A stretch of 30,822 nucleotides of DNA, from NCBI GenBank assembly GCA_910579145.1, contig CAJTTQ010000008.1, positions 27,499 through 58,320 of the forward strand, in the 5' to 3' direction. The position numbers and the translations under genes are program-made. The notes under the pieces were generated by a model that saw only the letters and a program-made list of their open reading frames with translations, did no database searches and was not told where the DNA came from. Numbering within the stretch: the first letter of the stretch is position 1; every line of letters starts with the position of its first letter. Below, piece by piece: positions 1 to 6,304 of the stretch. This stretch comes from an uncultured Eubacterium sp. (GTDB lineage Bacteria; Bacillota; Clostridia; Lachnospirales; Lachnospiraceae).

Positions 1-208
1 CTGGAAAATCATCTAACTGAATTTCTCGAAATAATACCTGATAATATCCAAGGACGATATCCCCTGACACAATACTATATGTATAAGCATGTTGCGTAAG
101 AAGCGGATAATAAGAATCTTTTACATATTGGTCTATAGAAGAGACCCCGCAACTAAATGTAGTATTTTCAACATCTCTCGTAACTTTTCTGAATCGTAGT
201 TTTCCCAT
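1..208 (-). CDS. GNAT-family N-acetyltransferase, N-terminal part (runs off the window)
   Basis: Reading leftwards from the ATG at 208 gives 69 open codons to the window edge. The start of the protein (MGKLRFRKVTRD) is followed by an F-S-C-G motif, a helix of the S-S-I-D-Q-Y-V-K type and then a strand ending in D-I-V-L-G-Y-Y. That order (F-x-C-G, then D-x-Y/F-L-K, then I-L-G-Y-Y) is typical of the GNAT subfamily that includes many toxin-like tRNA acetyltransferases. The acetyl-CoA binding loop would lie outside the window, so it cannot be checked. An AAGG ribosome site lies about 10 bases before the ATG. No ribbon-helix-helix antitoxin gene precedes it: the upstream neighbour is the GH39 gene and a long hairpin. 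Membership in GNAT is likely; a toxin role is only a possibility. Confidence 0.65.
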   Translation of the reverse strand, partial: MGKLRFRKVTRDVENTTFSCGVSSIDQYVKDSYYPLLTQHAYTYSIVSGDIVLGYYQVLFREIQLDDFP

Positions 209-235
209 ATTTTCTAACCTTCATTCAGTATACAT

Positions 236-244
236 ATTATAACA
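236..244 (-). promoter_or_regulatory. Extended -10 promoter for the GNAT gene
   Basis: On the minus strand TGTTATAAT is an exact TGnTATAAT extended -10 element. No good -35 is visible 17 bases further upstream, as is common for extended -10 promoters. It would give a leader of only about 20 bases before the ribosome site and the ATG at 208. Confidence 0.55.
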
Positions 245-307
245 TCTTTTTTTGACTTTGGGTATATATTTCTGAACATTTATTTTTTGATAATTAGTTT
301 CCAGTAC

Positions 308-344
308 GCGATACCGTCCATTTATTAAAAATGAACGGTACCGC
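308..344 (-). terminator. Long hairpin after the GH39 gene, probable end of the fabH transcript
   Basis: Two 16-base arms (308-323 and 329-344) pair completely, with two G-U wobbles in the minus-strand RNA, around a 5-base loop. The hairpin sits 40 bases beyond the GH39 stop codon. No run of U follows on either strand, so it is not a classical intrinsic terminator. It may instead be a 3'-end stabilising or processing structure, or one copy of a dispersed extragenic palindrome. Confidence 0.4.
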
Positions 345-384
345 ACTTATCTCATTCACAAATTATCCTAACTCCCTGACGCTC

Positions 385-1878
385 TCACTCCGTACGCCCA
401 TACACAAATCCACGGTCGCTCTTGATCACAGCCTCCGAAATCTCAAAATACACGACCCCGTTTTTCCCTGCCGAAAGCGTGATATCCAATGTACCATCCG
501 CTGGGACAAGATGCTCCGTCGTTACGAGCGGTTTCGCCGCCTCGCTGATCAGTTCGATCTGCTCCCTGCCCGGATTCGCCGGCTCGCCCAGATCATGCCA
601 TGCTTTGAGCGGGTTACACACCATCTCGTCCACGGTCTTTTTCACACAGCAGTACTCCGCCTGATCCACCGGAAGGCACAGCTTACACTCCCATTCTTCA
701 CATCCGGTCTCACGGCACAGATTCCATGCCACGCCGCAGATCGTGCCATCATCCTTCTGCACAACGACGACATGCTCATCGCGGTACAGGCATCTTCCCT
801 TTAATTTCTTAAAAAACGCGAACGTCCAAAAAGTCGGTTTGGTGATACCGCCGTTTGCTACCAGGCCAAACCCTCCGTGAAACGGCGTAAACGGAACGCC
901 CTGCTCCTCAAACACGTCACCAAATGTCCAGTACGAATAACCCGTACAGTAGTCGCCGATCTCCGAGAGCATCCTCGCGAGATAGGCCGCATTCTCGTTG
1001 GTATCGTGTATCGGCGCGTTTGGAATATACGCGCTGTTAAACTCCGTAATGTAAAAAGGAAGATTCTTAAATTCCTCATATGACTCTATGATCTTCCGGC
1101 AGTCCCGCAGCGTGCTGAACGCGTACTCAGACTTGTACAGTTCAGTATATCCGTAATGCCCGTCCGGTTTTGGCAGTTCGATCGTATAGTGATGACGCGA
1201 GATAAAATCAAGCGGCAGTTTCTTTTCCCGACAATGTGTGAGGAAACCTTTCATCCACTTTTCGTCGCTGCCGCCGCAGATCGCCGGTCCGCCCACCTGA
1301 AGATCCTCATGTACTTCTTTTACCGCGTACGCCGTCCGCTCATATAATTTAAAATATTCCTCCATATCCGCGTGTTCCCAAAAACCGGTAAGGTTCGGCT
1401 CATTCCACACCTCGATCGGCCAGGAAAGAACTTCGTCCTCCCCGTATCTCGCCATCAGATGGCGCAGCGTCGCCTGAACGAGATGGCACCACCAGTCATA
1501 TTCTTTCGGCGGCGTCACGTTCCCTTTCCAGTAAAACTGGGTCTGTGTCCCGGAAGCCATTTTGTCCGGCATGAAACCGAGTTCTAAAAAGGGACGGATC
1601 CCCAAATCCAAATAGCTGTCGAACACCCGGTCTAAATAGGTAAAATTGTACTCGGCTTTCCTCACGCCATCCTCTTCGTACTCATGATAGATTGCCATAT
1701 CATCACAAAACAGGCCGTGCCCGCGTATGTAAGAAAAGCCGATCGTCTTCTGCACGAGAGCCAGCTGGTCCAAATACTCCTTATGAAGCGCCAGTCCCAT
1801 GCGCCCCGTCCCCACACAGTAATCCACATTATTGTGAAATGGTACGTCCGCGCCCATTTCTACTCTGATCTCTTTCAT
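385..1878 (-). CDS. xynB: GH39 beta-xylosidase-like glycoside hydrolase
   Basis: A 497-residue member of glycoside hydrolase family 39, whose retaining enzymes remove xylose from the non-reducing ends of xylo-oligosaccharides. The (beta/alpha)8 barrel fills about residues 1-360. The acid/base glutamate is E160 in the W-N-E-P-N motif and the nucleophile is E279 in Y-I-T-E-F-N; these positions nearly coincide with E160 and E277 of the Thermoanaerobacterium saccharolyticum enzyme. A beta-sandwich tail follows (about 365-497). There is no signal peptide, so the enzyme should act in the cytoplasm on imported oligosaccharides. GGAGG lies 6 bases before the ATG. It is the last gene of the fabH group, 27 bases after the nucleosidase gene; no sugar transporter or regulator is next to it, which is unusual. 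Family assignment is firm; xylose specificity is inferred. Confidence 0.88.
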   Translation of the reverse strand: MKEIRVEMGADVPFHNNVDYCVGTGRMGLALHKEYLDQLALVQKTIGFSYIRGHGLFCDDMAIYHEYEEDGVRKAEYNFTYLDRVFDSYLDLGIRPFLELGFMPDKMASGTQTQFYWKGNVTPPKEYDWWCHLVQATLRHLMARYGEDEVLSWPIEVWNEPNLTGFWEHADMEEYFKLYERTAYAVKEVHEDLQVGGPAICGGSDEKWMKGFLTHCREKKLPLDFISRHHYTIELPKPDGHYGYTELYKSEYAFSTLRDCRKIIESYEEFKNLPFYITEFNSAYIPNAPIHDTNENAAYLARMLSEIGDYCTGYSYWTFGDVFEEQGVPFTPFHGGFGLVANGGITKPTFWTFAFFKKLKGRCLYRDEHVVVVQKDDGTICGVAWNLCRETGCEEWECKLCLPVDQAEYCCVKKTVDEMVCNPLKAWHDLGEPANPGREQIELISEAAKPLVTTEHLVPADGTLDITLSAGKNGVVYFEISEAVIKSDRGFVYGRTE

Positions 1879-1905
1879 CCTGTACCTCCTCTAATCAAGT
1901 CTTCA

Positions 1906-2625
1906 TTACCATTCCGATCCGGCTGCCGACATCAGCGTTTCCCAGATCACCCGCTGTAACTCGATCGCTGTATCCTTATCATAATCCTCATCTAACAGTT
2001 CATTATTGGAAATGACGCGTATCGACACACATGGGATCCGGCATTCCCGGCACGCCGCGTAGACCGCGAACGACTCCATGTCCTCGCTCACATTTCCAAA
2101 CGTTTCGTGCAGCCACATGATTCGGTCTTTTTCCTTGCTGAACAGATCGCCGCTGCCTAGTGTACCAACTATCACGGTTCCTGTCCTTGTGTGTTCTCCG
2201 ATGCCTTCCGCAAACAGGCGCACCAGTTCTTTGTCCGCCTCTAAGTACTCGGTCGCCATCCCTCTCCAGTCCACTGGCGCTATGCCCTCGCCGTACCCGC
2301 GCTTTGGCATCTCGATCGAGTGCACATTGACCGCCCGCTGCCCGATCACCATATCACCACTCGACAGTGCTTCGACCTGGGCCCCCGCCGTTCCCTGGTT
2401 TACGATGATATCCGGCCGGAACTCATAGATCGCCGTCATCGTCGCCATCGCCGCGTGGACCATGCCCATCTTCGTCAACTGTACGATCACTTCCAAACCA
2501 TCTGTCTGCGCCTCATAAAATAGAAATCCGTTTCTTTCTACCGCAACAACGTCCCGGAAACACGATTGTTCCAGATAGTAACTCACTTCACTCTCTATCG
2601 CACCCTGAATTAAAACCCGTTTCAT
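1906..2625 (-). CDS. MTA/SAH nucleosidase-like protein (PNP/UDP phosphorylase superfamily)
   Basis: 239 residues with the fold signature of the nucleoside phosphorylase/nucleosidase superfamily: an N-terminal strand with acidic residues E11/E13, a G-M-G-M-V-H-A-A loop (53-60), N-Q-G-T-A-G (76-81), S-G-D-L-F (158-162), the base-site M-E pair (183-184) and I-S-N (205-207). In MTA/SAH nucleosidase (Pfs/MtnN) the catalytic acid is an aspartate in I-S-D; here it is N207. An I-S-N form also occurs in futalosine hydrolases, so the substrate may not be MTA or SAH. The ATG at 2625 is preceded by GGAGG inside a 26-bp direct repeat shared with the end of fabH. A role in nucleoside salvage or cleavage is likely; the exact substrate is open. 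Confidence 0.72.
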   Translation of the reverse strand: MKRVLIQGAIESEVSYYLEQSCFRDVVAVERNGFLFYEAQTDGLEVIVQLTKMGMVHAAMATMTAIYEFRPDIIVNQGTAGAQVEALSSGDMVIGQRAVNVHSIEMPKRGYGEGIAPVDWRGMATEYLEADKELVRLFAEGIGEHTRTGTVIVGTLGSGDLFSKEKDRIMWLHETFGNVSEDMESFAVYAACRECRIPCVSIRVISNNELLDEDYDKDTAIELQRVIWETLMSAAGSEW

Positions 2626-2643
2626 CCGTTACCTCCACTCGAC
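2618..2643 (-). repeat. 26-bp direct repeat, copy B (start of the nucleosidase gene)
   Basis: This segment is identical to 2699-2724. In the minus-strand direction it encodes V-E-W-R-stop in one frame, a GGAGG ribosome site and the ATG-AAA-CG start of the nucleosidase gene. The two copies are exactly 81 bp (27 codons) apart; the bases between them differ from both flanking genes. Confidence 0.9.
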
Positions 2644-2706
2644 AAATAACGCTCTTCTTAGTACCATTCCAATCTTCAAACTCATCCTGACCACATGGCG
2701 TTTCAT
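2629..2706 (-). CDS. 25-codon ORF created between the two repeat copies
   Basis: The ATG at 2706 opens a frame of 25 codons ending in TAA at 2629. It starts M-K-R like the nucleosidase and ends V-E-W-R like FabH, because both ends lie in the 26-bp repeat. The middle (H-V-V-R-M-S-L-K-I-G-M-V-L-R-R) is basic and hydrophobic and matches nothing I recognise. It has a GGAGG site 4 bases before the ATG, overlapping the fabH stop. It may be translated by re-initiation, or may just be a by-product of a duplication. Confidence 0.22.
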   Translation of the reverse strand: MKRHVVRMSLKIGMVLRRALFVEWR

Positions 2707-2724
2707 CCGTTACCTCCACTCGAC
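2699..2724 (-). repeat. 26-bp direct repeat, copy A (end of fabH)
   Basis: First copy in the transcription direction. It contains the last four codons of fabH (V-E-W-R), its TAA stop at 2710-2712, a GGAGG ribosome site overlapping the final codons, and an ATG that opens the 25-codon ORF. Identical to 2618-2643. Confidence 0.9.
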
Positions 2725-3687
2725 CAGGGTCGCCCCCCATGTCAGGCCGCCGCCGAACCCGGACAGCACGATCTTATCCCCCGGTTCCAAAAGATCATTT
2801 CGGTTCACCTCGTCCAAAAGGATCGGGATGCTCGCCGACGAAGTATTTCCGTAATGGTCAAGGTTCATCGGGATCTTCTCCATATCGACGCCAAGCCTCT
2901 TCGCGATCGATTCCAATATCCTCCGGTTTGCCTGGTGCAGGATATAGTATTTGATGTCATCCGGCTCCAGGCCCGTTTCTTTCAATACTCGTTTTATGTA
3001 CTTCGGCACCGTCGAAACGGCGAAACGAAATACGGACTGGCCGTTCATCTGAATGTAATCTTTTTTGCGCCGGCTCTTGTAAAATGGATTCTGGATGCCC
3101 CGCCCTTTGCAGGTCAGCACATCTCCCTGGCTCCCATCCGACCCGGTCACGCTGGCGAGAATACCGCCTTCTCCTTCTTCTCTCCGAAGAACGGCAGCTC
3201 CGGCCCCGTCACCAAACAGGATACACGTACTGCGGTCTGACCAGTCCACTTCACGCGACAGCGTTTCCGCTCCGATGATCAGCGCTGTTTTGGCCATCCC
3301 CGTCTCCAGATAGGCATCCGCCGTATTGAGGGCAAAGAGAAAGCCGGAACACGCGGCATTCAGATCAAAACAGGTCGCCCGGATCGCGCCGAGTTCCCCC
3401 TGCACCTGGCAGGCCGTACTCGGAACATACGTATCCGCGGACGCCGTCGCCACAATGATCAGATCCATCTCTTCTGCCGAAACATCCGCGTGCTCGAGCG
3501 CCGCCTTCGCCGCCTCGATCGCCATAAACGAAGTTCCCTCCTTGCTTCCGCTCGACAGATGCCTCTCTTTGATACCGGTACGCTGTCTGATCCACTCGTC
3601 ATCCGTATCGACGATCGTAGACAAAAGCTGATTATCTGCCACATTCTTTGGTACATAGCTCCCTGTACCTATAATATTAACAGCCAT
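2710..3687 (-). CDS. fabH: Beta-ketoacyl-ACP synthase III (FabH)
   Basis: FabH condenses an acyl-CoA starter, usually acetyl-CoA or a branched acyl-CoA, with malonyl-ACP and so starts type II fatty acid synthesis in the cytosol. The protein of 325 residues has the thiolase-fold catalytic triad: C113 in N-A-A-C-S-G, H251 in I-L-H-Q-A-N and N281 in G-N-T-S-S-A. The C-terminal G-F-G-G-G-L-T-W-G is typical of the family. The open frame extends 28 codons further upstream, but the ATG at 3687 has GGAGGAG just before it and matches the usual FabH N-terminus (M-A-V-N-I-I-G-T-G-S-Y-V-P). No other fab genes are nearby, so this is a FabH outside the main fab cluster. The upstream palindromes suggest repression. 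Confidence 0.95.
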   Translation of the reverse strand: MAVNIIGTGSYVPKNVADNQLLSTIVDTDDEWIRQRTGIKERHLSSGSKEGTSFMAIEAAKAALEHADVSAEEMDLIIVATASADTYVPSTACQVQGELGAIRATCFDLNAACSGFLFALNTADAYLETGMAKTALIIGAETLSREVDWSDRSTCILFGDGAGAAVLRREEGEGGILASVTGSDGSQGDVLTCKGRGIQNPFYKSRRKKDYIQMNGQSVFRFAVSTVPKYIKRVLKETGLEPDDIKYYILHQANRRILESIAKRLGVDMEKIPMNLDHYGNTSSASIPILLDEVNRNDLLEPGDKIVLSGFGGGLTWGATLVEWR

Positions 3688-3719
3688 TCCATCTCCTCCA
3701 AAAAAGATTGAAATCAATT

Positions 3720-3747
3720 TAGTTTTTAAAACTACTTGTAGTAGTTT
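3720..3747 (-). promoter_or_regulatory. Two overlapping perfect palindromes upstream of fabH, candidate operator
   Basis: Positions 3729-3747 form a perfect palindrome with 8-base arms (AAACTACT / AGTAGTTT) and a 3-base centre. Positions 3720-3734 form a second perfect palindrome with 7-base arms (TAGTTTT / AAAACTA); the two share 3729-3734. A related half-site, again AGTAGTTTAAA on the minus strand, lies near 3819-3829. A weak promoter (TTGGTT, 17 bases, TAAACT on the minus strand) would place its -10 on the first palindrome, so a dimeric repressor bound here could block fabH transcription. A MarR-type FabT/FabR-like lipid regulator is one candidate; I cannot name the protein from the sequence. 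Confidence 0.5.
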
Positions 3748-3761
3748 AGGATATTTTTTCC

Positions 3762-3801
3762 CTAAAACCAAATCAAGAGAGTCTATGAATAGACCCTCTT
3801 G
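3762..3801 (-). terminator. Intrinsic terminator of efp
   Basis: A 12-bp stem (arms 3774-3785 and 3790-3801, one G-U pair, 4-base loop) is followed on the minus strand by the moderately U-rich ATTTGGTTTT. It lies about 90 bases after the efp stop and before the fabH operator. Confidence 0.65.
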
Positions 3802-3893
3802 AAAAACAAATCTAAATTTAAACTACTATATCATACGCCGCCCGGTGCGATCGCCTCTCGATAGAAACCGCCAGCCATATGCAGAAACGATCA

Positions 3894-4451
3894 TTAAATA
3901 CGTTTCAGATACTCGCCCGTACGCGTATCGATCTGGATCACATCACCCTGATTGACAAAAATCGGCACGTTTACCTGTGCACCCGTCTCCACAGTCGCCG
4001 GCTTCGTCACGTTCGTCGCCGTATCACCTTTGACTCCCGGCTCCGTCTCTGTGACTTCTAATTCCGCGAACATCGGCGGCTCCACAGAGAAAATGTTCCC
4101 CTTGTAAGAAACCATCTTTACCATATCATTTTCTTTGACAAACTTCATAGCGTCGCCGATCGATTCATCCGGCAGGGCAATCTGGTCATACGTCTCCATA
4201 TCCATGAAGTTATACATATCACCTTCGGCATACAAAAACTGCATTTCCTTCTTGTCAATATGTGCCTGCGGATACTTTTCAGTCGGGCGGAATGTTTTCT
4301 CTACGACACCGCCATCCACTACGTTTTTCAATTTTGTACGAACAAAAGCCGCTCCTTTTCCTGGCTTTACATGCTGAAATTCAATAATCTGATAAACCGT
4401 TCCATCAATTTCAATCGTCAGTCCGTTTTTGAAATCACCTGCTGAAATCAT
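3894..4451 (-). CDS. efp: Elongation factor P
   Basis: EF-P binds between the P and E sites of stalled ribosomes and promotes peptide bonds at proline stretches. The 185 residues match the usual length, with the KOW-like domain I, then two OB domains. The tip loop reads K-P-G-K-G with K32 as the residue that is post-translationally modified in many bacteria; no modifying enzyme gene is in the window. The C-terminal signature G-D-V-I-Q-I-D-T-R-T-G-E-Y is intact. AGGAGG lies 8 bases before the ATG. The gene has its own promoter and terminator, although the upstream peptidase-dehydroquinase block is its classic neighbour in Firmicutes. Confidence 0.97.
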   Translation of the reverse strand: MISAGDFKNGLTIEIDGTVYQIIEFQHVKPGKGAAFVRTKLKNVVDGGVVEKTFRPTEKYPQAHIDKKEMQFLYAEGDMYNFMDMETYDQIALPDESIGDAMKFVKENDMVKMVSYKGNIFSVEPPMFAELEVTETEPGVKGDTATNVTKPATVETGAQVNVPIFVNQGDVIQIDTRTGEYLKRI

Positions 4452-4503
4452 GTTCCGTTCCTCCTACTTTCTAAATAAAATGTTCATAACATGCCTATTT
4501 ACT

Positions 4504-4532
4504 ATTTTATTATATTTAGGAAGAATTTTCAA
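4504..4532 (-). promoter_or_regulatory. SigA-type promoter for efp
   Basis: On the minus strand a TTGAAA -35 (4527-4532) is followed after 17 bases by a TAAAAT -10 (4504-4509). A TATAAT overlaps one base before but would need a weaker -35 (TTACTT). Transcription would start near 4497, about 45 bases before the ATG. Confidence 0.6.
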
Positions 4533-4553
4533 GTAAAATTTACGATGTAATAT

Positions 4554-4889
4554 TTACTTTTTGTCTTCCTGCTGCTCCTTTTTCTCCTCCTGATTGATCT
4601 CCCATCGGATCAGAATGGCCAAAAAGGCCCGTATCGCAATGATCCCAGCGACAAAACCGACCTCGAACCATTCGCGCACGACAACCGTACGCAGAATTTC
4701 ACTGCCAAGCTTAAACTCCAGTCCGGTAGCCATCCCCTTTGCCAGGATCAGTTTCGTTTCCGGGTTTCCCTTGATATAACAGCAAAATCCCTTTAAGCCT
4801 GTCCATATAAGAATGCCGACTCCGATAAATTCAAATAACAGGATCGACCAAGATACGATCTGTGATAAAAGATGTTCCACAAGCTCCAT
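4554..4889 (-). CDS. DUF1622 family membrane protein
   Basis: A 111-residue small membrane protein. Helices at about 11-33 and 75-96 are clearly hydrophobic, with a more polar amphipathic helix between them (46-68, containing A-T-G-L-E-F-K-L-G-S-E-I-L-R-T) and a charged Lys/Glu/Gln-rich tail. This arrangement and the G-L-E-F-K-L-G-S-E-I-L-R motif match the DUF1622 family, which has no established function. The gene begins 17 bases after the end of the AroD-AroK gene and has a GAGAGG ribosome site, so it is probably in the same operon and the last gene of the long aroA transcript. No terminator is visible before the efp promoter, so some readthrough into efp is possible. Confidence 0.75.
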   Translation of the reverse strand: MELVEHLLSQIVSWSILLFEFIGVGILIWTGLKGFCCYIKGNPETKLILAKGMATGLEFKLGSEILRTVVVREWFEVGFVAGIIAIRAFLAILIRWEINQEEKKEQQEDKK

Positions 4890-4906
4890 ATGACATGTTA
4901 CCTCTC

Positions 4907-6145
4907 TTATTTTTCATTGACTTTCGACACGATTTCCCGCGCGATCTCCTGGACGCTCCTGCCATCAGTCGAAACAGTGAGCGTAGCCGCTTTTTCATAA
5001 AAGGGCCGGCGTTTCTCCATCAGTTCCTCAATATAGGAAACATTCATGTTCCCGTTGAGGAGCGGACGGTTCGTGCTGTTTTTTACCCTGTCATAAATGG
5101 TTGACGGCTCTGCCGTAAGAAGTACGATCTCCCCTAACGCACGCAGTTTTTTCACATTCAGGTCCCGCATCGCCATCCCGCCGCCGCACGAAATGATACT
5201 CGGAGGCAGGCTGCCGAGTTCGTCGATCAGATCCGTCTCGAGCCGGCGAAAGTACGGCTCTCCTTTTTCCTCGAAAATCTGGGAAATCGGGCATCCTTCG
5301 TTCTGCACGATGCGCGCATCCGTGTCGATCTCCGGCTTACCTGTTATGCGGTGCAGTTCGCGTGAAACGGTCGATTTTCCCACGCCCATAAAACCGATGA
5401 GCGAAATGTGCTTGTGTCCGCAGTAAATGCGGTCAAAAACCCCGTTCAGTTCTTCTAACTCCATCTGTCCCGGAGCCGACGCCGTTCCGACGCACGCAAA
5501 CGACACCTCCGAACCATACAGGCCGCCATAGCGCCTGCTGTCCTTACCGATCTCGCCCATACTCATCGTGATCAGTGGAAAATCGGGATATATTGTCTTC
5601 ATCCGCTCAGTGGCGGCCAAAAGCGTCTCCACATCACGCCTGCCCTGTTCCTCTTCTAGTGACGGCATGCAGGCAAGTTTCCCGATATGTGCCCCGAGTT
5701 CTTTCGCCTCCGTCAAAATGGAAACGATCTGTTCGCGGGTCGGCGTTTTCTCAAAATCGTGATACGAACCGATCACCTTTGTTCCCGCCCCTTGCGCAGC
5801 ACTTCTTATTTCTTCCATCGTGTCACGGCCTCGCCGGATCTCGACGTCGACAAAATGCGGGGCGCCGCTCGCCGCCAGTTCCGTCAAAAGCGCGCGGTAA
5901 TCAAAACGGCTGCCGTTTACCTCCCCGCCTTCCTGCGCAGTACGGAGCGTGACGATCAGCTTTTTCCCCTCCAGTATGCGCCTCAGCTCCTGTGCCACGC
6001 TGACAACTTCCTTTTCATACCCGGCAAAAAAATCCAGCCGCCACTCCACCATATCCGCGTTCAGGCCGGCAAATGACCTCGCCCGCCCGATTATACCATC
6101 CCGCGTCACATCGGTGATCGGGATACAAATTCCAGGTCGTTCCAT
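4907..6145 (-). CDS. Bifunctional 3-dehydroquinate dehydratase (type I) - shikimate kinase fusion
   Basis: One uninterrupted frame encodes two shikimate-pathway enzymes. Numbered from the ATG at 6145 (412 residues), residues 1-240 are a type I dehydroquinase: general site E102 in V-D-V-E, H129 in S-Y-H-D-F and the Schiff-base lysine K156 in I-G-K-L-A, ending in the substrate loop S-A-P-G-Q. Residues 245-412 are a shikimate kinase with the Walker A loop G-F-M-G-V-G-K-S-T (251-259), the D-T-D motif (274-276) and the G-G-G shikimate site (321-323). The reactions are the third and fifth steps of the pathway; AroE, the step between, is absent from the window. The frame continues upstream to a GTG at 6223; 6145 is chosen because it has GAGGAGG beside it, although only 3 bases away, and begins where the family homology begins. 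Fungal AROM proteins hold the same two domains in the reverse order. Confidence 0.9.
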   Translation of the reverse strand: MERPGICIPITDVTRDGIIGRARSFAGLNADMVEWRLDFFAGYEKEVVSVAQELRRILEGKKLIVTLRTAQEGGEVNGSRFDYRALLTELAASGAPHFVDVEIRRGRDTMEEIRSAAQGAGTKVIGSYHDFEKTPTREQIVSILTEAKELGAHIGKLACMPSLEEEQGRRDVETLLAATERMKTIYPDFPLITMSMGEIGKDSRRYGGLYGSEVSFACVGTASAPGQMELEELNGVFDRIYCGHKHISLIGFMGVGKSTVSRELHRITGKPEIDTDARIVQNEGCPISQIFEEKGEPYFRRLETDLIDELGSLPPSIISCGGGMAMRDLNVKKLRALGEIVLLTAEPSTIYDRVKNSTNRPLLNGNMNVSYIEELMEKRRPFYEKAATLTVSTDGRSVQEIAREIVSKVNEK

Positions 6146-6163
6146 AATCCTCCTCATTTCCTC

Positions 6164-6218
6164 AGGTGAACCCAGAGTCACTTCACAGTGTTCCTGCCAA
6201 ACTCCATTCCATTCACCT
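6164..6218 (-). other. Possible structured leader of the AroD-AroK gene
   Basis: Seven-base arms (AGGTGAA and TTCACCT on the minus strand, 6212-6218 and 6164-6170) enclose 41 bases that hold a second small hairpin (CACT-GTGA-AGTG). It ends about 18 bases before the chosen ATG. I do not recognise a known riboswitch class, and the region could also be coding if the upstream GTG start is used. Confidence 0.25.
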
Positions 6219-6304
6219 ATCACTCATCGATTGCTTTTTACCTGCATCGTGCTGTGCGCAAAACGACTCTGTCTTGCAAATAACATGCACGAAATCCTGC
6301 CGTT

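Noticed and set aside
1..208. Toxin-antitoxin pair at the left edge
   Set aside because: Only the start of a GNAT protein is visible and no antitoxin-like gene precedes it; the acetyl-CoA site is outside the window.
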